This document shows, one piece after another, positions 1 through 10,262 of a stretch of 64,000 nucleotides of DNA. The translations under genes were made by a program, and so were the position numbers. The notes below the pieces were generated by a model. The model was not told the DNA's origin. It did not search any database and saw only the letters and a program-made list of their open reading frames with translations. The first letter of the stretch is position 1, and each line of letters begins with the position of its first letter. The DNA comes from Juglans regia (lineage: Eukaryota > Streptophyta > Magnoliopsida > Fagales > Juglandaceae), in the NCBI RefSeq assembly GCF_001411555.2, contig NC_049904.1:27851370-27915369 (forward strand), read 5' to 3'.

Positions 1-117
1 TCAAGTTTAGAAATATGTTAATACATGTGGCATGTTATTTTGTGAATATATTGTGAGTTATCACTTTTATATGTTGTGATATGGATTTGATATATTGTGA
101 TAATAATATTTGAAATT

Positions 118-325
118 AAGTAATAACAAGCATAAAAGTAACTCTTTAAGAATTATAATAATTAAAATTATTGTATAACCATTGAAATTTAAGTATGATA
201 ATTAAATATTTATAATAATAATTAATATATAAGTAATAACAAGCATAAAAGTAACTCTTTAAGAATTATAATAATTAAAATTATAGTATAACCTTTGAAA
301 TTAAGTATAACAATTAAAATTATAC
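118..325. repeat. Two-copy tandem repeat, 113-bp period
   Basis: The stretch beginning at 118 is repeated from 231 with nearly the same sequence for about 90 bases. Differences are single bases plus a one-base indel. The repeat is AT-rich and lies in the 5' non-coding part of element 1, upstream of the transposase. Confidence 0.8.
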
Positions 326-340
326 TTTAAGAATAATGAT

Positions 341-518
341 CTTGTACACAACGAGGGAATATAATCTTGAAGAAATGTTGAAATTTCAATTTAATTGCTT
401 GACTGTCATAGTCTCTTCGGCCTTGAGAGTTGTCAAGGTCGGACAGTTTGTGACGGTTAAGTAATTAGACTAAAATTTAAACATTTCTTCAAGATTATTC
501 TCCCTCGTTGTGTACAAG
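341..518. repeat. Long imperfect hairpin (inverted repeat) upstream of the transposase
   Basis: The left arm starts CTTGTACACAACGAGGGA at 341 and the right arm ends with its reverse complement at 518. The outer 40 bases of the arms pair with about two mismatches. Weaker pairing continues inward around sequences resembling TGACTGTCAT and TGACGGTTAAG. The hairpin lies about 550 bases upstream of the transposase start, inside element 1. It may be a nested MITE, or a promoter or silencing structure of the element. Confidence 0.8.
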
Positions 519-1072
519 ACACGAAACGTAGGGTCACATAATCTTCCATCCCTCTTTAGTTTAACAATATAACACTACTTGAAGGTGACATTGTTAATTT
601 AAACAACATGGAGATATTGTTGTATGATTTTTTGCTAGATGCGTGTGACATTGCATAAATACCCTTAGACCCGTTTGGGAATCAGTGTACATTTATGTGT
701 CCACTGATTCCTGAATTGTCCAGTGTGGACAGTTTGAGATTATATTATCTGTATTACACATTTTTGTTACTCACTACTTTCCACGTTTAATATGAAGTTT
801 CGGTATCTTCTTCTATTGTTCTTCGGGTATACTGTTCGTAGGGTCACAATCCCGATATTTGAACATGTATACTTGGAGAATTATGGGGAGGTGCTGCCGG
901 AATTTCTACTAACGTGGAAATTAGTAGAGTGACGAGATTTGTGTAATATGGAGAATATAATCTCGAATGGGATAGGACCAACTACCTTATCAAAAAAGTA
1001 ATGAGAATTGGAGGCAAGACATGCATGTGAATTTTCAATGTACGTGTTATTAATATCTGGATGTTTTTAGAA

Positions 1073-4000
1073 ATGGACAAAAATTGGATGCGTCTGGACG
1101 ATAGACTTGGAAAGGATTACGTACCCTATGCATGTGGAGTAAGAACTTTCATTGATTTTGCACGGGCCTCTGCTGATAGTCGTGGTTACATTAAGTGTCC
1201 ATGTCGAGGGTGTAAAAATTTGTGTGCGATAGGATTGGATGAAGTAGAGCGTCATATATTTGTGAACGGTATGGATCTGGGGTATACGCGATGGGTACTG
1301 CATGGTGAGCCGTATGAAGGGTCAGCAGATGTATTGGTCGATCATCACAATTATTTACGGCACATGGATGATGATTATGAGCATGATGAGATGGAGGAGA
1401 TGTTGGGTGACATTGGAGCTGGGATGTTTATGGATGAGGTTAATGACAATGCCTCAAGTGGTGGATCAGGGACTGATTGTGAAAATTTTCCTTCATTGTG
1501 GGAAGATGCAAAGCGCGAGCTTTACCCAGGTTGTACAAAACATTCCAAAATGTCGTTTATTGTGCGGTTGCTTCACATAAAATCATTGTGTGGGATGTCG
1601 ACGAAAGCAATAAACATGGTATTGGACTTATTTAACGAGGTGCTTCCCGAAGGGTCTGCATTGCCTAAGAACTTTTATGAAGCGAAACAGTTGAGAAAGG
1701 GATTAGGATTTGAGTACAAGTCCATACATGCATGCAAGAATGATTGTGTATTGTTTTGGAAGGAGAACGAGGAGATACAAGCATGTCCTGTATGTGGAGA
1801 GTCGAGGTGGAAAGGTAAGAAAAACGTGCCGGTTAAGGTGTTGCGATATTTTCTCTTGAAACCTAGGTTGCAAAGACTATATATGTGTAAGAAAACAGCT
1901 CATGATATGAGGTGGCACGAGGAGAAAAGAGTTAAGAATGACGGGTATATGAGGCATCCGGCTGATTCACTTGCGTGGCAGTCTTTCGATAATCAGTATC
2001 CAGAGTTCGGGTTAGAAGCTCGGAACGTGCGCCTGGGACTCACAACCGATGGATTCACCCCTTTTGGGAATATGAGTACAAGTTATAGCACTTGGCCCGT
2101 TGTATTGATTCCGTACAATCTTCCACCATGGAGGTGCATGAAGGCGCCAAACTTTTTGTTAACTTTACTCATCCCTGGCCCTAGATCACCTGGGAATGAT
2201 ATTGACGTATTCATGCAGCCGTTGATTGAAGAGCTGAAAGAGTTATGGGAAACAGGGGTTAGAACTTATGATGCATCTAAGTCGACATCTTTTCAGATGC
2301 ATGCTGCGGTAATGTGGACCATAAATGATTTTCCGGCGTATGGGAATCTTTCCGGCTGGAGTACGAAAGGGAAGTTAGCGTGTCCGACGTGTAATAAAGA
2401 AACTGCTAGTGAGTGGCTAAAATTTTCTCAGAAGTTGTGTTTCATGTGTCATCGACGTTATTTACCAGCAAATCATGCATGGAGAAGAGAATGTGCCAAG
2501 TTTGATGGGAGAGTAGAGGATAGGATTGCACCAAAAGAGTTGTCTAGAGAAGAGATAGTGAAACAACTGCAACATGTTAGAGCGAACAATTTTGGCAAAG
2601 GTCGGGGAAAGAACAAGAGAAAACGAGCCGTATCAGAATTGAATTGGACAAAACGTAGTATTTTTTTTGATTTGCCGTATTGGTCGTCATGCAAGTTGCG
2701 ACATAGTTTGGATGTAATGCACATAGAGAAGAATATTTGTGATAATATACTGGGTACATTGATGAGTATTAACAAAAAGACGAAAGACACGATCAAGACG
2801 AGGAAAGATCTTGAGAGAATGGGAATTAAACATAATCTGCATTTGCGGGTGGAAGGCAACAGGGTGGTCATGCCGCATGCATGTTTTACGATGACGAGGG
2901 AGGAGAGGATTGATTTCTGTAAATGGTTGCAAGGTGTGAAGTTGCCAGATGGTTATGCTTCAAATATTGGTAGATGCGTGAGTCCTGATGATTGGAAAAT
3001 CAATGGATTGAAAAGTCATGATTGTCACGTATTTTTGCAGAAGTTATTACCTGTGGGAATTCGTGGGAAGCTGACATCTAATGTACGTGTCGCCATATCT
3101 GAACTATGTATGTTTTTCAAGGATTTGTGCGCTCGGGTAGTAAATCGAGATGTGTTGTCGAAATTGGAAGAAGACATTGCTACTATACTATGTAAATTCG
3201 AGCAGATCTTTCCACCATCATTTTTTGATGTCATGGTCCATTTAGCAATACATTTACCGCGAGAGGTACTTCTGGGTGGACCGGTGCAGTTCCGTTGGAT
3301 GTATCCAGTTGAAAGATATTTGGGTCGATTGAAGCGCACTGTTGGGAATAAAGCCAAAGCTGAGGGTTCAATAGCAGAGGCTTATATACACGATGAATGG
3401 TTAACATTTTGCTCTCTATATCTTCGTGGTGTTGAGACACGATTTAGTCGTCAAGAGCGAAATGCTGATCTTGCTACTCCGCCTCCTCGTGAGCTATCAG
3501 TGTTTTCCCAGAATGTACGACCCTTGGGTGCACAAACAGGTTACGATTTAATTGATGGAGAGTTGGGTAAAGTTCGGTGGTATGTGCTAAATAACTGCTG
3601 AGAGATTGATGATTATCTTAGGTATGTCATTTAATTTATTTGAATAATTATAGTTTTCTTTAAATTAATTAGAATTGTTGTGCTCAAAATATACTTCTTT
3701 TGCAACATGTTATAACAGTGACCACATGGACAAACTTAGAACGGAAGGCGTAGAAAATATAGAGGCAAGACACAAGGAAGAATTTCCCGGATGGTTTGAA
3801 GAACGTGTATGAACTAAAATTATATATATGTTATATTGTGAAATTTTTAACTCTGGATAATAAAATAATAAATATATACTATTTCAATTTTTAGATTTTG
3901 GAACAACGTGCTCGTGATCCCGGATCAATTTCTTCTGAATTGTATGCATTGGCCCGTGGTCTCTCAAATAGAGCACTTCGATATACTGCATGCACGGTTC

Positions 4001-4769
4001 GAGGTTATAGATTCCATACTTTGGACCGTGAACGTAATAGAAAGACTCAAAACTGCGGTGTGTTGGTCGAGGGGAGTCATGGAACAGATGATATTGACTA
4101 TTATGGTGTCATACGTGATATTATCGGATTGAAATATCTGGGTGGGTCTGTAACATATGTTTTCAAATGTGATTGGTGGGATCTAGGCGGTGGTCGGGTT
4201 TCGATACATAGGGATAATCACTTTACGAGTGTCAATACTGCATCTAAATGGTACGAAGATGATCCATTCGTATTGGCTTGTCAAGCTACCCAAGTCTATT
4301 ACTTGATTGATCCAATGAAAAGTGCTGATGAAGATAGTGGGAGATAACTTGGCGAGTTGTACAAAAAAGTGCTGATGAAGATAGTGGGGAGATAACTTGG
4401 CGAGTTGTACAAAAATTTGTTCCTCGAAATATATATGAAGCAGGAACGAGTGCAGATTACGAGAATAGGGGAGATGAAGATGACAATCCGATTGTTGAGG
4501 CATACCAGGAAGATGGAGAGGGTATTAACTTGTTTGTTGACCTCGGTGCACTCGAGTTGCTCCCCTTGTGTAGAGATGATGTCCCACCCGTACATCTCGA
4601 CCCGTCTATATTAAATGATCATTCAATTCAAGTCAGTTTGGAGGAAGATGAAGAAGACGAGTCAGAAGATGAATACGAATCAGAATCCGGGCATGAGGTG
4701 GATAATGATGATGAAGATGTTATTGATGGAGATTCTGAAACAACTATGGAAAATTCATCTGAAGAGTAA
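1073..4769 (+). pseudogene. TNP2-type CACTA transposase (TNPD-like), broken by a stop and a frameshift
   Basis: This gene would encode the catalytic transposase of element 1. Exon 1 (1073-3621) contains an N-terminal transposase-associated Zn-type domain (DKNWM start, CPCRGCKN motif), the TNP2 core (LLIPGPRSPG, then WTINDFPAYGNLSGW and CPTCN) and a DUF4218-like region (AIHLPREVLLGGP, MYPVERYLG). Exon 2 is 3719-3806 (HMDKLRTEG, PGWFEERV). Exon 3 begins at 3895 with a DUF4216-like region (YYGVIRDIIGL, FKCDWWD) and ends in an acidic tail at 4769. The ATG at 1073 fits the family better than the one at 1061. Two breaks are visible. TGA at 3599-3601 falls between NNC and EIDDYL, 20 bases before the exon 1 donor. 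A near-48-bp tandem duplication from 4321 lost one G and shifts frame to a stop at 4345-4347. The frame is correct again in the second copy. Confidence 0.88.
4321..4415 (+). repeat. Tandem duplication (47 + 48 bp) inside the transposase gene
   Basis: The segment starting AGTGCTGATGAAGATAGTGG occurs at 4321 and again at 4368. The first copy has GGG where the second has GGGG, making it 47 instead of 48 bases. A pure 48-bp duplication would have kept the reading frame (16 codons). The missing G turns it into a frameshift and a TAA stop. Confidence 0.92.
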
Positions 4770-4870
4770 AAGTACTAAATATTTTATTTATATAGGTGAC
4801 TATAAAATATCTTAAATTTTCATAATTTTTTCTAATTAATTTTCTTTGATATAATTAATTATTTTAAAGA

Positions 4871-6556
4871 ATGCCGCCAAAACGACAACGAATAAATGTG
4901 CCTCCGCCAAGTCCAAGTCCTGAATCCATTGAGGACTCCCCACTCGAGGAATCCATTCCTGAAGATCAAGCTAACACAGAAGAGAACAACAGCCAGTCGA
5001 CACCTACCAGTAAGGAAATATTGTCGTTGATAATTATATATATAGTTAATACTTTTTTCTCAATAACTATATAATTATAATTATAGTATATCTATTATTA
5101 TCATGTAGTTGATGCATCTGCACGTCGCGGTCGTGGCTATACACGTGGAATCTCTCTTGAAAAAAATAGAAGGCACGATAAACTGAAGGTCACAATTCCT
5201 GATAATTCCACTGGAGGAGTGGATGATAGTGCAGCAGCGCTTTCCTCCTATATTGGCACAGTAGTTCGAGCTTATACTCCATTTTATGTGCGCTCATGGC
5301 GAGATGTTCCGAATGAGATTAAGGAGCACATTCGAAGTCATGTGCTAGTGAGTTTACTTTTCAGTACATTTTTTTTACCTAGATTAATATATTATATTTT
5401 TGACCTAATTCCTTTGTTAGGATGAATTCGACCTTGACTTTGGCCGTAGAGAGGATTTGAGAATCGTGAATGAGTTGATGGCTACACTATTCCTACATCA
5501 CAAAGGACGATGTCATGACCACTTCAAGAAGTTTGAGACGTTGGAAGAGGCTGCGCAGTCTCCTTTTCAGCAGATGAAGTTAGATGATTGGAGAAAGTGT
5601 TGTGATCTTTTCGCATCTCCAGCTTATCAGGTATTTTACATTTATATCTTTAAATTATTTACATTCATATTCGTTTTATACATTATATGTATACATATTA
5701 CAATTAACATTTTTAATATATTTTGTAGCACTTGAGTTCTACAAATGCACAGAATAGATCCGTTTTGACTGTCCACCATCGTGCCTGTTCAAGGTCATTC
5801 CACTATCTTACTGAAAAAATGGTAATTAAAAAATTAAAAAATTCATTTATTTTCCTGATATTCTTTCTGATAAGTACTAACACTATCTTTTTAAAATTGC
5901 TAATATTGTCGCTTTGTTAGAAACGTGATTATCTTGAAAACTTTTCCCTCATTCATGTCTATGCTGCTGCTCACACTAATGAGCATAGTGAGTGGATGGA
6001 TCCTGTCGCTGCAGATAATTATGTAAGCAATGTTAATTTTGTTAAATAAATTTTTTATAGAATATTTTAATAGTTTATTTCTTATTTCTATTTCTTTTAA
6101 TACGTTACTAATTATTTACGATCATTACCTTTTAAATTGCAGAACAAAATGTTGGAGATGCAGTCGACTTCTGCGGAATCCTCTCCTAGTGACATAGACA
6201 TATTCACCCAAGTGCTCGGGCCGCAGTCTAGTATGGCAAGAGGTTTGGGACGATCTATCAAGCATAAATATTCATCCTCCTCAACCTCATCGGCTTCACA
6301 AATTAATAATCTTACAGCAGATTTAGAAGCTGCACAGCGTGAGAATGAGTATATGAGGTCGAGACAGCAAGAGTTAGAGTCTCTCTTAGAACGACAGTCT
6401 CATTTAGAGACGCGTTTGCAGGACCAACAGAGAGACCAGGAGGAAAGAATACGCAGTGAAGTGCAAGAGCAAGTGCAACGAGAGATGATGGTGCAAATGA
6501 AGCGTGTTATGTCGTTGCAACAGAATCCCCGTGGGCGAGGGAAAAAGAAGAAATAA
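4871..6556 (+). CDS. TNPA/Ptta-type CACTA accessory protein, intact six-exon frame
   Basis: This is the second gene of element 1, of the plant Ptta/En/Spm family. Such proteins bind the subterminal repeats and help transposition. Exons by hand: 4871-5009, 5109-5347, 5421-5630, 5729-5821, 5921-6022 and 6143-6556. All have GT donors and AG acceptors, phases agree, and the frame gives 352 aa. An Arg/Gly-rich patch (RRGRGYTRG) follows the acidic Pro-rich N terminus. The conserved core has WRDVPNEIKEHI, DLDFGRRED, KGRCHDHFKKFETLEEA, then WRKCCDLFASPAYQ, and HTNEHSEWMDPVAADNY. The C terminus is a long Glu/Gln-rich coiled coil from about residue 260 and a basic GRGKKKK end. It starts about 100 bases after the transposase gene and is on the same strand. 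No stop or frameshift was found, unlike its neighbour. Confidence 0.88.
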
Positions 6557-6689
6557 ATTTTATCAATATTTCTGACTAGTTTTAATATCTAATTTTGTAC
6601 TTTTATAAGACATTGTTACTTCTTAATTGGGTATGTAATATGATACTATTGGCATTTTGTTTTTAAATTTTATGAAATTAGTATTTCTG

Positions 6690-7125
6690 ATCTGTACGTT
6701 CGAATGTAAATAAAAATCGTTTGAACGTTGGTTCACACTGTACCAAACGTTCGAACGTAAATACAATTGAATCGTTCGAACGTTAAACCGACTAACGTTC
6801 GAACAAAGAACTTGCATTCGGACGCTCCTTCGTTTACATTCGAAATAACGTCCGAACATTAAACGCGCTATGTTTGAACATTTACGTTTACGTTCGAACA
6901 AATATTCGAACGTTTATTGTAATTAACGTTCGGACGCATTAACATGCGAACGTAAATATGATACGTTCGAACGATATACAACAAACGTCAACTTCTCTCA
7001 TTCGAACGCCAATCGGGTCGGGTATAACGTCCTAACGTTTAATTGTACGTCCGAACGTGATTTTCTGTGACAGTTCATAACCGTCACAAAAAAGGAACGT
7101 TCGAACGTTGTACCGAACGGAACAC
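6690..7125. repeat. Subterminal array of palindromic ACGTTCGAACGT-type motifs
   Basis: Motifs of the form CGTTCGAACG, or half-sites such as ACGTTCGAAC and CGAACGTAAA, recur more than a dozen times on both strands over about 430 bases. The core TTCGAA is palindromic, so each full site reads the same on both strands. In known CACTA elements repeats like these are the binding sites of the TNPA-type protein. The array sits between the end of the intact TNPA-like gene and the right terminus. Confidence 0.8.
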
Positions 7126-7300
7126 TTCCAACCGTCACTAAAAATATTTTTTGTGACGGTTGAACAGTAAACCGTCACCAAATGTTTTCTGTGACGCACT
7201 TTACGTGACGGTCATGGTGACGGTTTCAAACCGTCACCAAATATGTTTAGTGACGGTTTGCCATTTTTTTGTGACAGTTTCCTCTGTCACAAAATACACA
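7060..7300. repeat. Second subterminal array: TGACGGTT / AACCGTCAC repeats
   Basis: Near the right end of element 1 the motif GTGACGGTTT and its complement AAACCGTCAC alternate several times (for example 7139-7256), with variants such as GTGACAGTT. Neighbouring copies can fold into small hairpins. The same motif in weaker form occurs at the other CACTA right end at 52162, so the two belong to related subfamilies. Confidence 0.75.
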
Positions 7301-7313
7301 TTCTGTTGTAGTG
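7301..7313 (+). repeat. Right terminal inverted repeat of CACTA element 1
   Basis: The sequence TTCTGTTGTAGTG is the reverse complement of the CACTACAACAGAA start typical of CACTA elements. The next three bases are AAT. The matching three-base target duplication on the left cannot be checked because that end is outside the window. Confidence 0.85.
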
Positions 7314-7713
7314 AATATTAATGCAGTATGCATGGAAGAATACCACAATCAAAATTGCTACAACCAAAAGAAAACACATCCTTTTCGTTTACTTATGAAA
7401 CTAAAGTCTTTTAGTTTTCAAAACTCATGACAGTAGCACTGTACCTATATATATTCCTTATACACGCGTAATAACAATTAATTCTATATCATTAATTCAC
7501 CTTTGTTTAACATCATGAGTGCTCTTAAAGATTTTTTAATTTTTTCTAATAATTCGATTATAATAATCCAAATCCAAGATTGGTTTACATACTTTTTTCT
7601 GTTTCTAGTGCTGCTAGAACTTCAAAAGAATGCAATAGCAATATTCCCGAATGGATTCAATCGTTGGCACGCGAATTGTGTCTAATAAATTTTTCTTCTC
7701 ATTCAATTATATA
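7314..7713. other. AT-rich spacer between two CACTA elements
   Basis: About 400 bases separate the right end of element 1 from the terminus of the inverted element 2. I see no gene or structured repeat here. Short open frames are chance AT-rich stretches. Confidence 0.6.
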
Positions 7714-9419
7714 CACTACAAGAGATTGGGTTTTATGAGACAAATCATTTTGTCTCCAAAGACCCAATTTTTGTCCCAAAATATTTTTGGAGATGAAAAA
7801 ATTTCGTCTCTATTTTGTTTCGAAAAGCCTATCTCAAAAGGTTTTTAGAGACAAAAATTGATTTTTGTATCAAAAACTAAATTTTAGGTACAAAATTGGA
7901 CGGAACCAGTTGAAATTGTTCAAACGGACTTTTGTTTTTAGACGAACTAATTTCATCTCAAAAAACTATTCAAATGGAATCCTTTCAGTTTGAACCGACA
8001 CGTACTATTCAAACAATAAGAAATTTTGATTCAAACTAATAACCATATTTGATCTTATTCGAACGAACGGAGTGTTTGAACCGATTTTATGCATTCGAAC
8101 TAATAAATTTTTCAAATGACTTGTGTTCAAATCTATCTGTTTGAACAGACATTTTATTTTCGAAATTTTTGTCCATTCAAACGGGATTTTGCATATTAAT
8201 GTTGTTCGAACAAATATTTTATTGTTCGAAAGGCCATATGGCCTGTATTTCTCGGTTGTCGTTCGAATGTGTTAGTTTTGTTTGAATGAGTCTTTTTTTG
8301 ATCAAATGGATTTGTAAATTCGAATGGTATTAATCGTACAGAACATAATTTAATTAAAAATATCATACTAATATTATACAAATTGTAATTCAAACATCAC
8401 AATTGTTCAAATGTTTTGGAACATCATAATAGAAAGGCAGTTAAAGAAAAAATAAATTTTAAGATTGTGGTGGTGGCATAGAGTTTTAGGATATCATTGA
8501 TTGTCACTGTTCAAACAATTTTTGGTTATTCAACTCCAACCTCTTCTATATGTTCTCTTCTAATTTCGCTTCTAAATCCGCTACTTGATATAATTGGGTC
8601 AGTAACTCTTTCTCCATAGACCTCAATCGTTATATATCAAATGTTGCTTCCTTGTCATTCGATCTAGGTCGAGAAGAGGATGATGATATTGAGGATGATG
8701 GCTTCACACAACATCCTAAACCCCCAAATATCCAGAATGTGATTCAAGTACTTGAGAAATGATCTAAGCATCTTTGACAGATGATTCATCAGATGGATCT
8801 GCAGCAGTTTCCTTAATAGATATCATCTTGTCATACAAAAACAAAAACATTAAAGTTATAAGTATAATTAACAAAAATATCATTAGATAATAGAATTAAA
8901 GAAATTTAAACTTACATAATTTGTCTCTGTTTCGGAACTTATCCAAACACCATCCCGATTTTTATGTGCTTTAGCATACAATTGGATCAAAAGGAAAATC
9001 TATATTAGAACTTAAATCAGAAAAGTATATTATATGTTAATATTTAACGGGGACTAGAATAACTTACCATTTTTTTAGACAAACAATGAAAATATCGAGA
9101 ACCAGCATGATGGTATATCGTTAAATTTGATATATTTGCTTTGTTCATAGTACTCTATTGCTAAAAAAAATATTATGTCTATATGTTTAATACATATATC
9201 ATATACTATTAAAAAAATATAGAAGCGAAATTACCTGATAAGCAAGATCTTCAAACATATCACAAACCATCTCTCATTCAGTTGGTGACATTGCTTGGAA
9301 TGAATTTTGGCGAGCTTCTGTTATCATATTGAACTTTTAATAGTGTGCATGGCATTGACCTTTGTACCTCTGGAATGCATTCGACATCAGTTCCTTAACC
9401 ATTAGTCGATCCTCTCTTC
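7714..9419 (-). mobile_element. CACTA element 2, decayed, reverse orientation, cut by an assembly gap
   Basis: The terminus at 7714 reads CACTACAAGAGATTGGG. It is followed by hairpin-like repeats of a GAGACAAA motif (7735-7860) and then by scattered TTCGAA/TTCAAACGG motifs up to about 8420. The next block, on the minus strand, is a decayed TNPA-like gene, so this end is the 3' end of the element in gene orientation. The element runs into the N gap at 9420. Its other terminus is not visible and its transposase gene is not seen. Confidence 0.75.
8455..9419 (-). pseudogene. Decayed TNPA/Ptta-type gene of CACTA element 2
   Basis: Read on the minus strand this is a diverged copy of the intact 352-aa protein of element 1. 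Exon-3-like sequence next to the gap (9237-9419) gives REDRLMVKELMSNAFQRYKG then QCHAHY, against the RED..IVNELM..KGRCHDHF block of element 1. Exon-4-like sequence at about 9070-9165 matches the HHRACSRSFHYLTEKM block poorly. Exon-5-like sequence (about 8920-9000) gives AKAHKNRDGVWISSETETNY. The last exon (about 8455-8833) keeps a KMISIKETAADPSDES start and a Leu/Glu coiled-coil part. Several stop codons interrupt every block. Confidence 0.75.
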
Positions 9420-9519
9420 NNNNNNNNNNNNNNNNNNNNNNNNNNNNNNNNNNNNNNNNNNNNNNNNNNNNNNNNNNNNNNNNNNNNNNNNNNNNNNNNN
9501 NNNNNNNNNNNNNNNNNNN
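9420..9519. other. Assembly gap (100 N)
   Basis: Exactly 100 N, the usual placeholder for a gap of unknown size. It cuts element 2, so everything between it and the CRK fragment may be missing or misplaced. Confidence 0.98.
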
Positions 9520-10262
9520 CAATGAGTAATTCTACTCCTCATGTAGAGACGATGGATTCTATAATATTCATGAAGGTCCCTGACAGCATATGGAGAATAC
9601 CACTTAATTTATCCCATAAATGCAAGTAGTAAAGTAGCATAATGGGGAACTGATATATGTTAAGACAGAGTATTGTTAGGATTCCCCTAATTTATATCAA
9701 TCACTTTGCTTCTTGATGTCCACGTAACGCCGAAAAACATAAAAATAAAGATACTAAAATCCTAGATTTCCTCTGCCTTTTTATGTTTGTACTTTTTATT
9801 TTTTTCAATAAATCATATGGCACCACACATTAAGGAGGCAAAGTGAGTGGTATAAATTAGGGGGCATAATAGTATTACTCTAAGATATAAATATAAATAA
9901 TAAAATCTACATCTTCTTATCAGTTTAAACTTTTGAGACAAGTGATGATTTTATAAAATATTAAAGGTCCAAAAAACTTTTGAGACAAGTGTTGGTCCAC
10001 TTATTAAGAAAGTCTGGTACACAAATGAGTCGAGTGCTAAAGACATAAAAATATGCCTATGTCCATCAATTGAAGTTTTTTGGAGAAGTGATTTCATGAT
10101 CAAGAGGTATTAAGGTAATAGTTTCTTCTTAACTGAACTACAAATTAGCCTAGAGGTACATTTTAAGAACTCCAAAATATGCAGGGGATTTGTAATCTAG
10201 ACTCAGATTTTCCAAAAAAAAAAAAAAAACAAAGAAACAAGTAAATCTTGGAAAAATAAAAT
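9520..10262. other. Intergenic AT-rich sequence
   Basis: No coding similarity or terminal repeat was recognised. I searched the minus strand here for the transmembrane and kinase exons that should follow the CRK-type ectodomain exon and did not find them. Confidence 0.5.

Larger units (their letters stand above)
1..7313 (+). mobile_element. CACTA (En/Spm) DNA transposon, element 1, left end outside the window
   Basis: This segment carries the standard two-gene content of an autonomous CACTA transposon: a TNP2-type transposase followed by a TNPA/Ptta-type coiled-coil protein, both on the plus strand. The right terminal inverted repeat is at 7301-7313 and reads TTCTGTTGTAGTG, the reverse complement of CACTACAACAGAA. 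The right 600 bases hold the dense subterminal repeats expected of the family. I found no matching CACTA terminus in the first kilobase, so the left end is probably before position 1 and the element is longer than 7.3 kb. The transposase gene is broken while the second gene is open, so the copy is probably non-autonomous now. Confidence 0.9.

Noticed and set aside
1067..3440. Minus-strand open frames opposite the transposase
   Set aside because: They are shadows of the long coding exon; no similarity or start context.
6690..7300. Regularly repeated motifs that could look like a CRISPR array
   Set aside because: Motifs are short, on both strands and irregularly spaced, in a plant transposon end. 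They are CACTA subterminal repeats.
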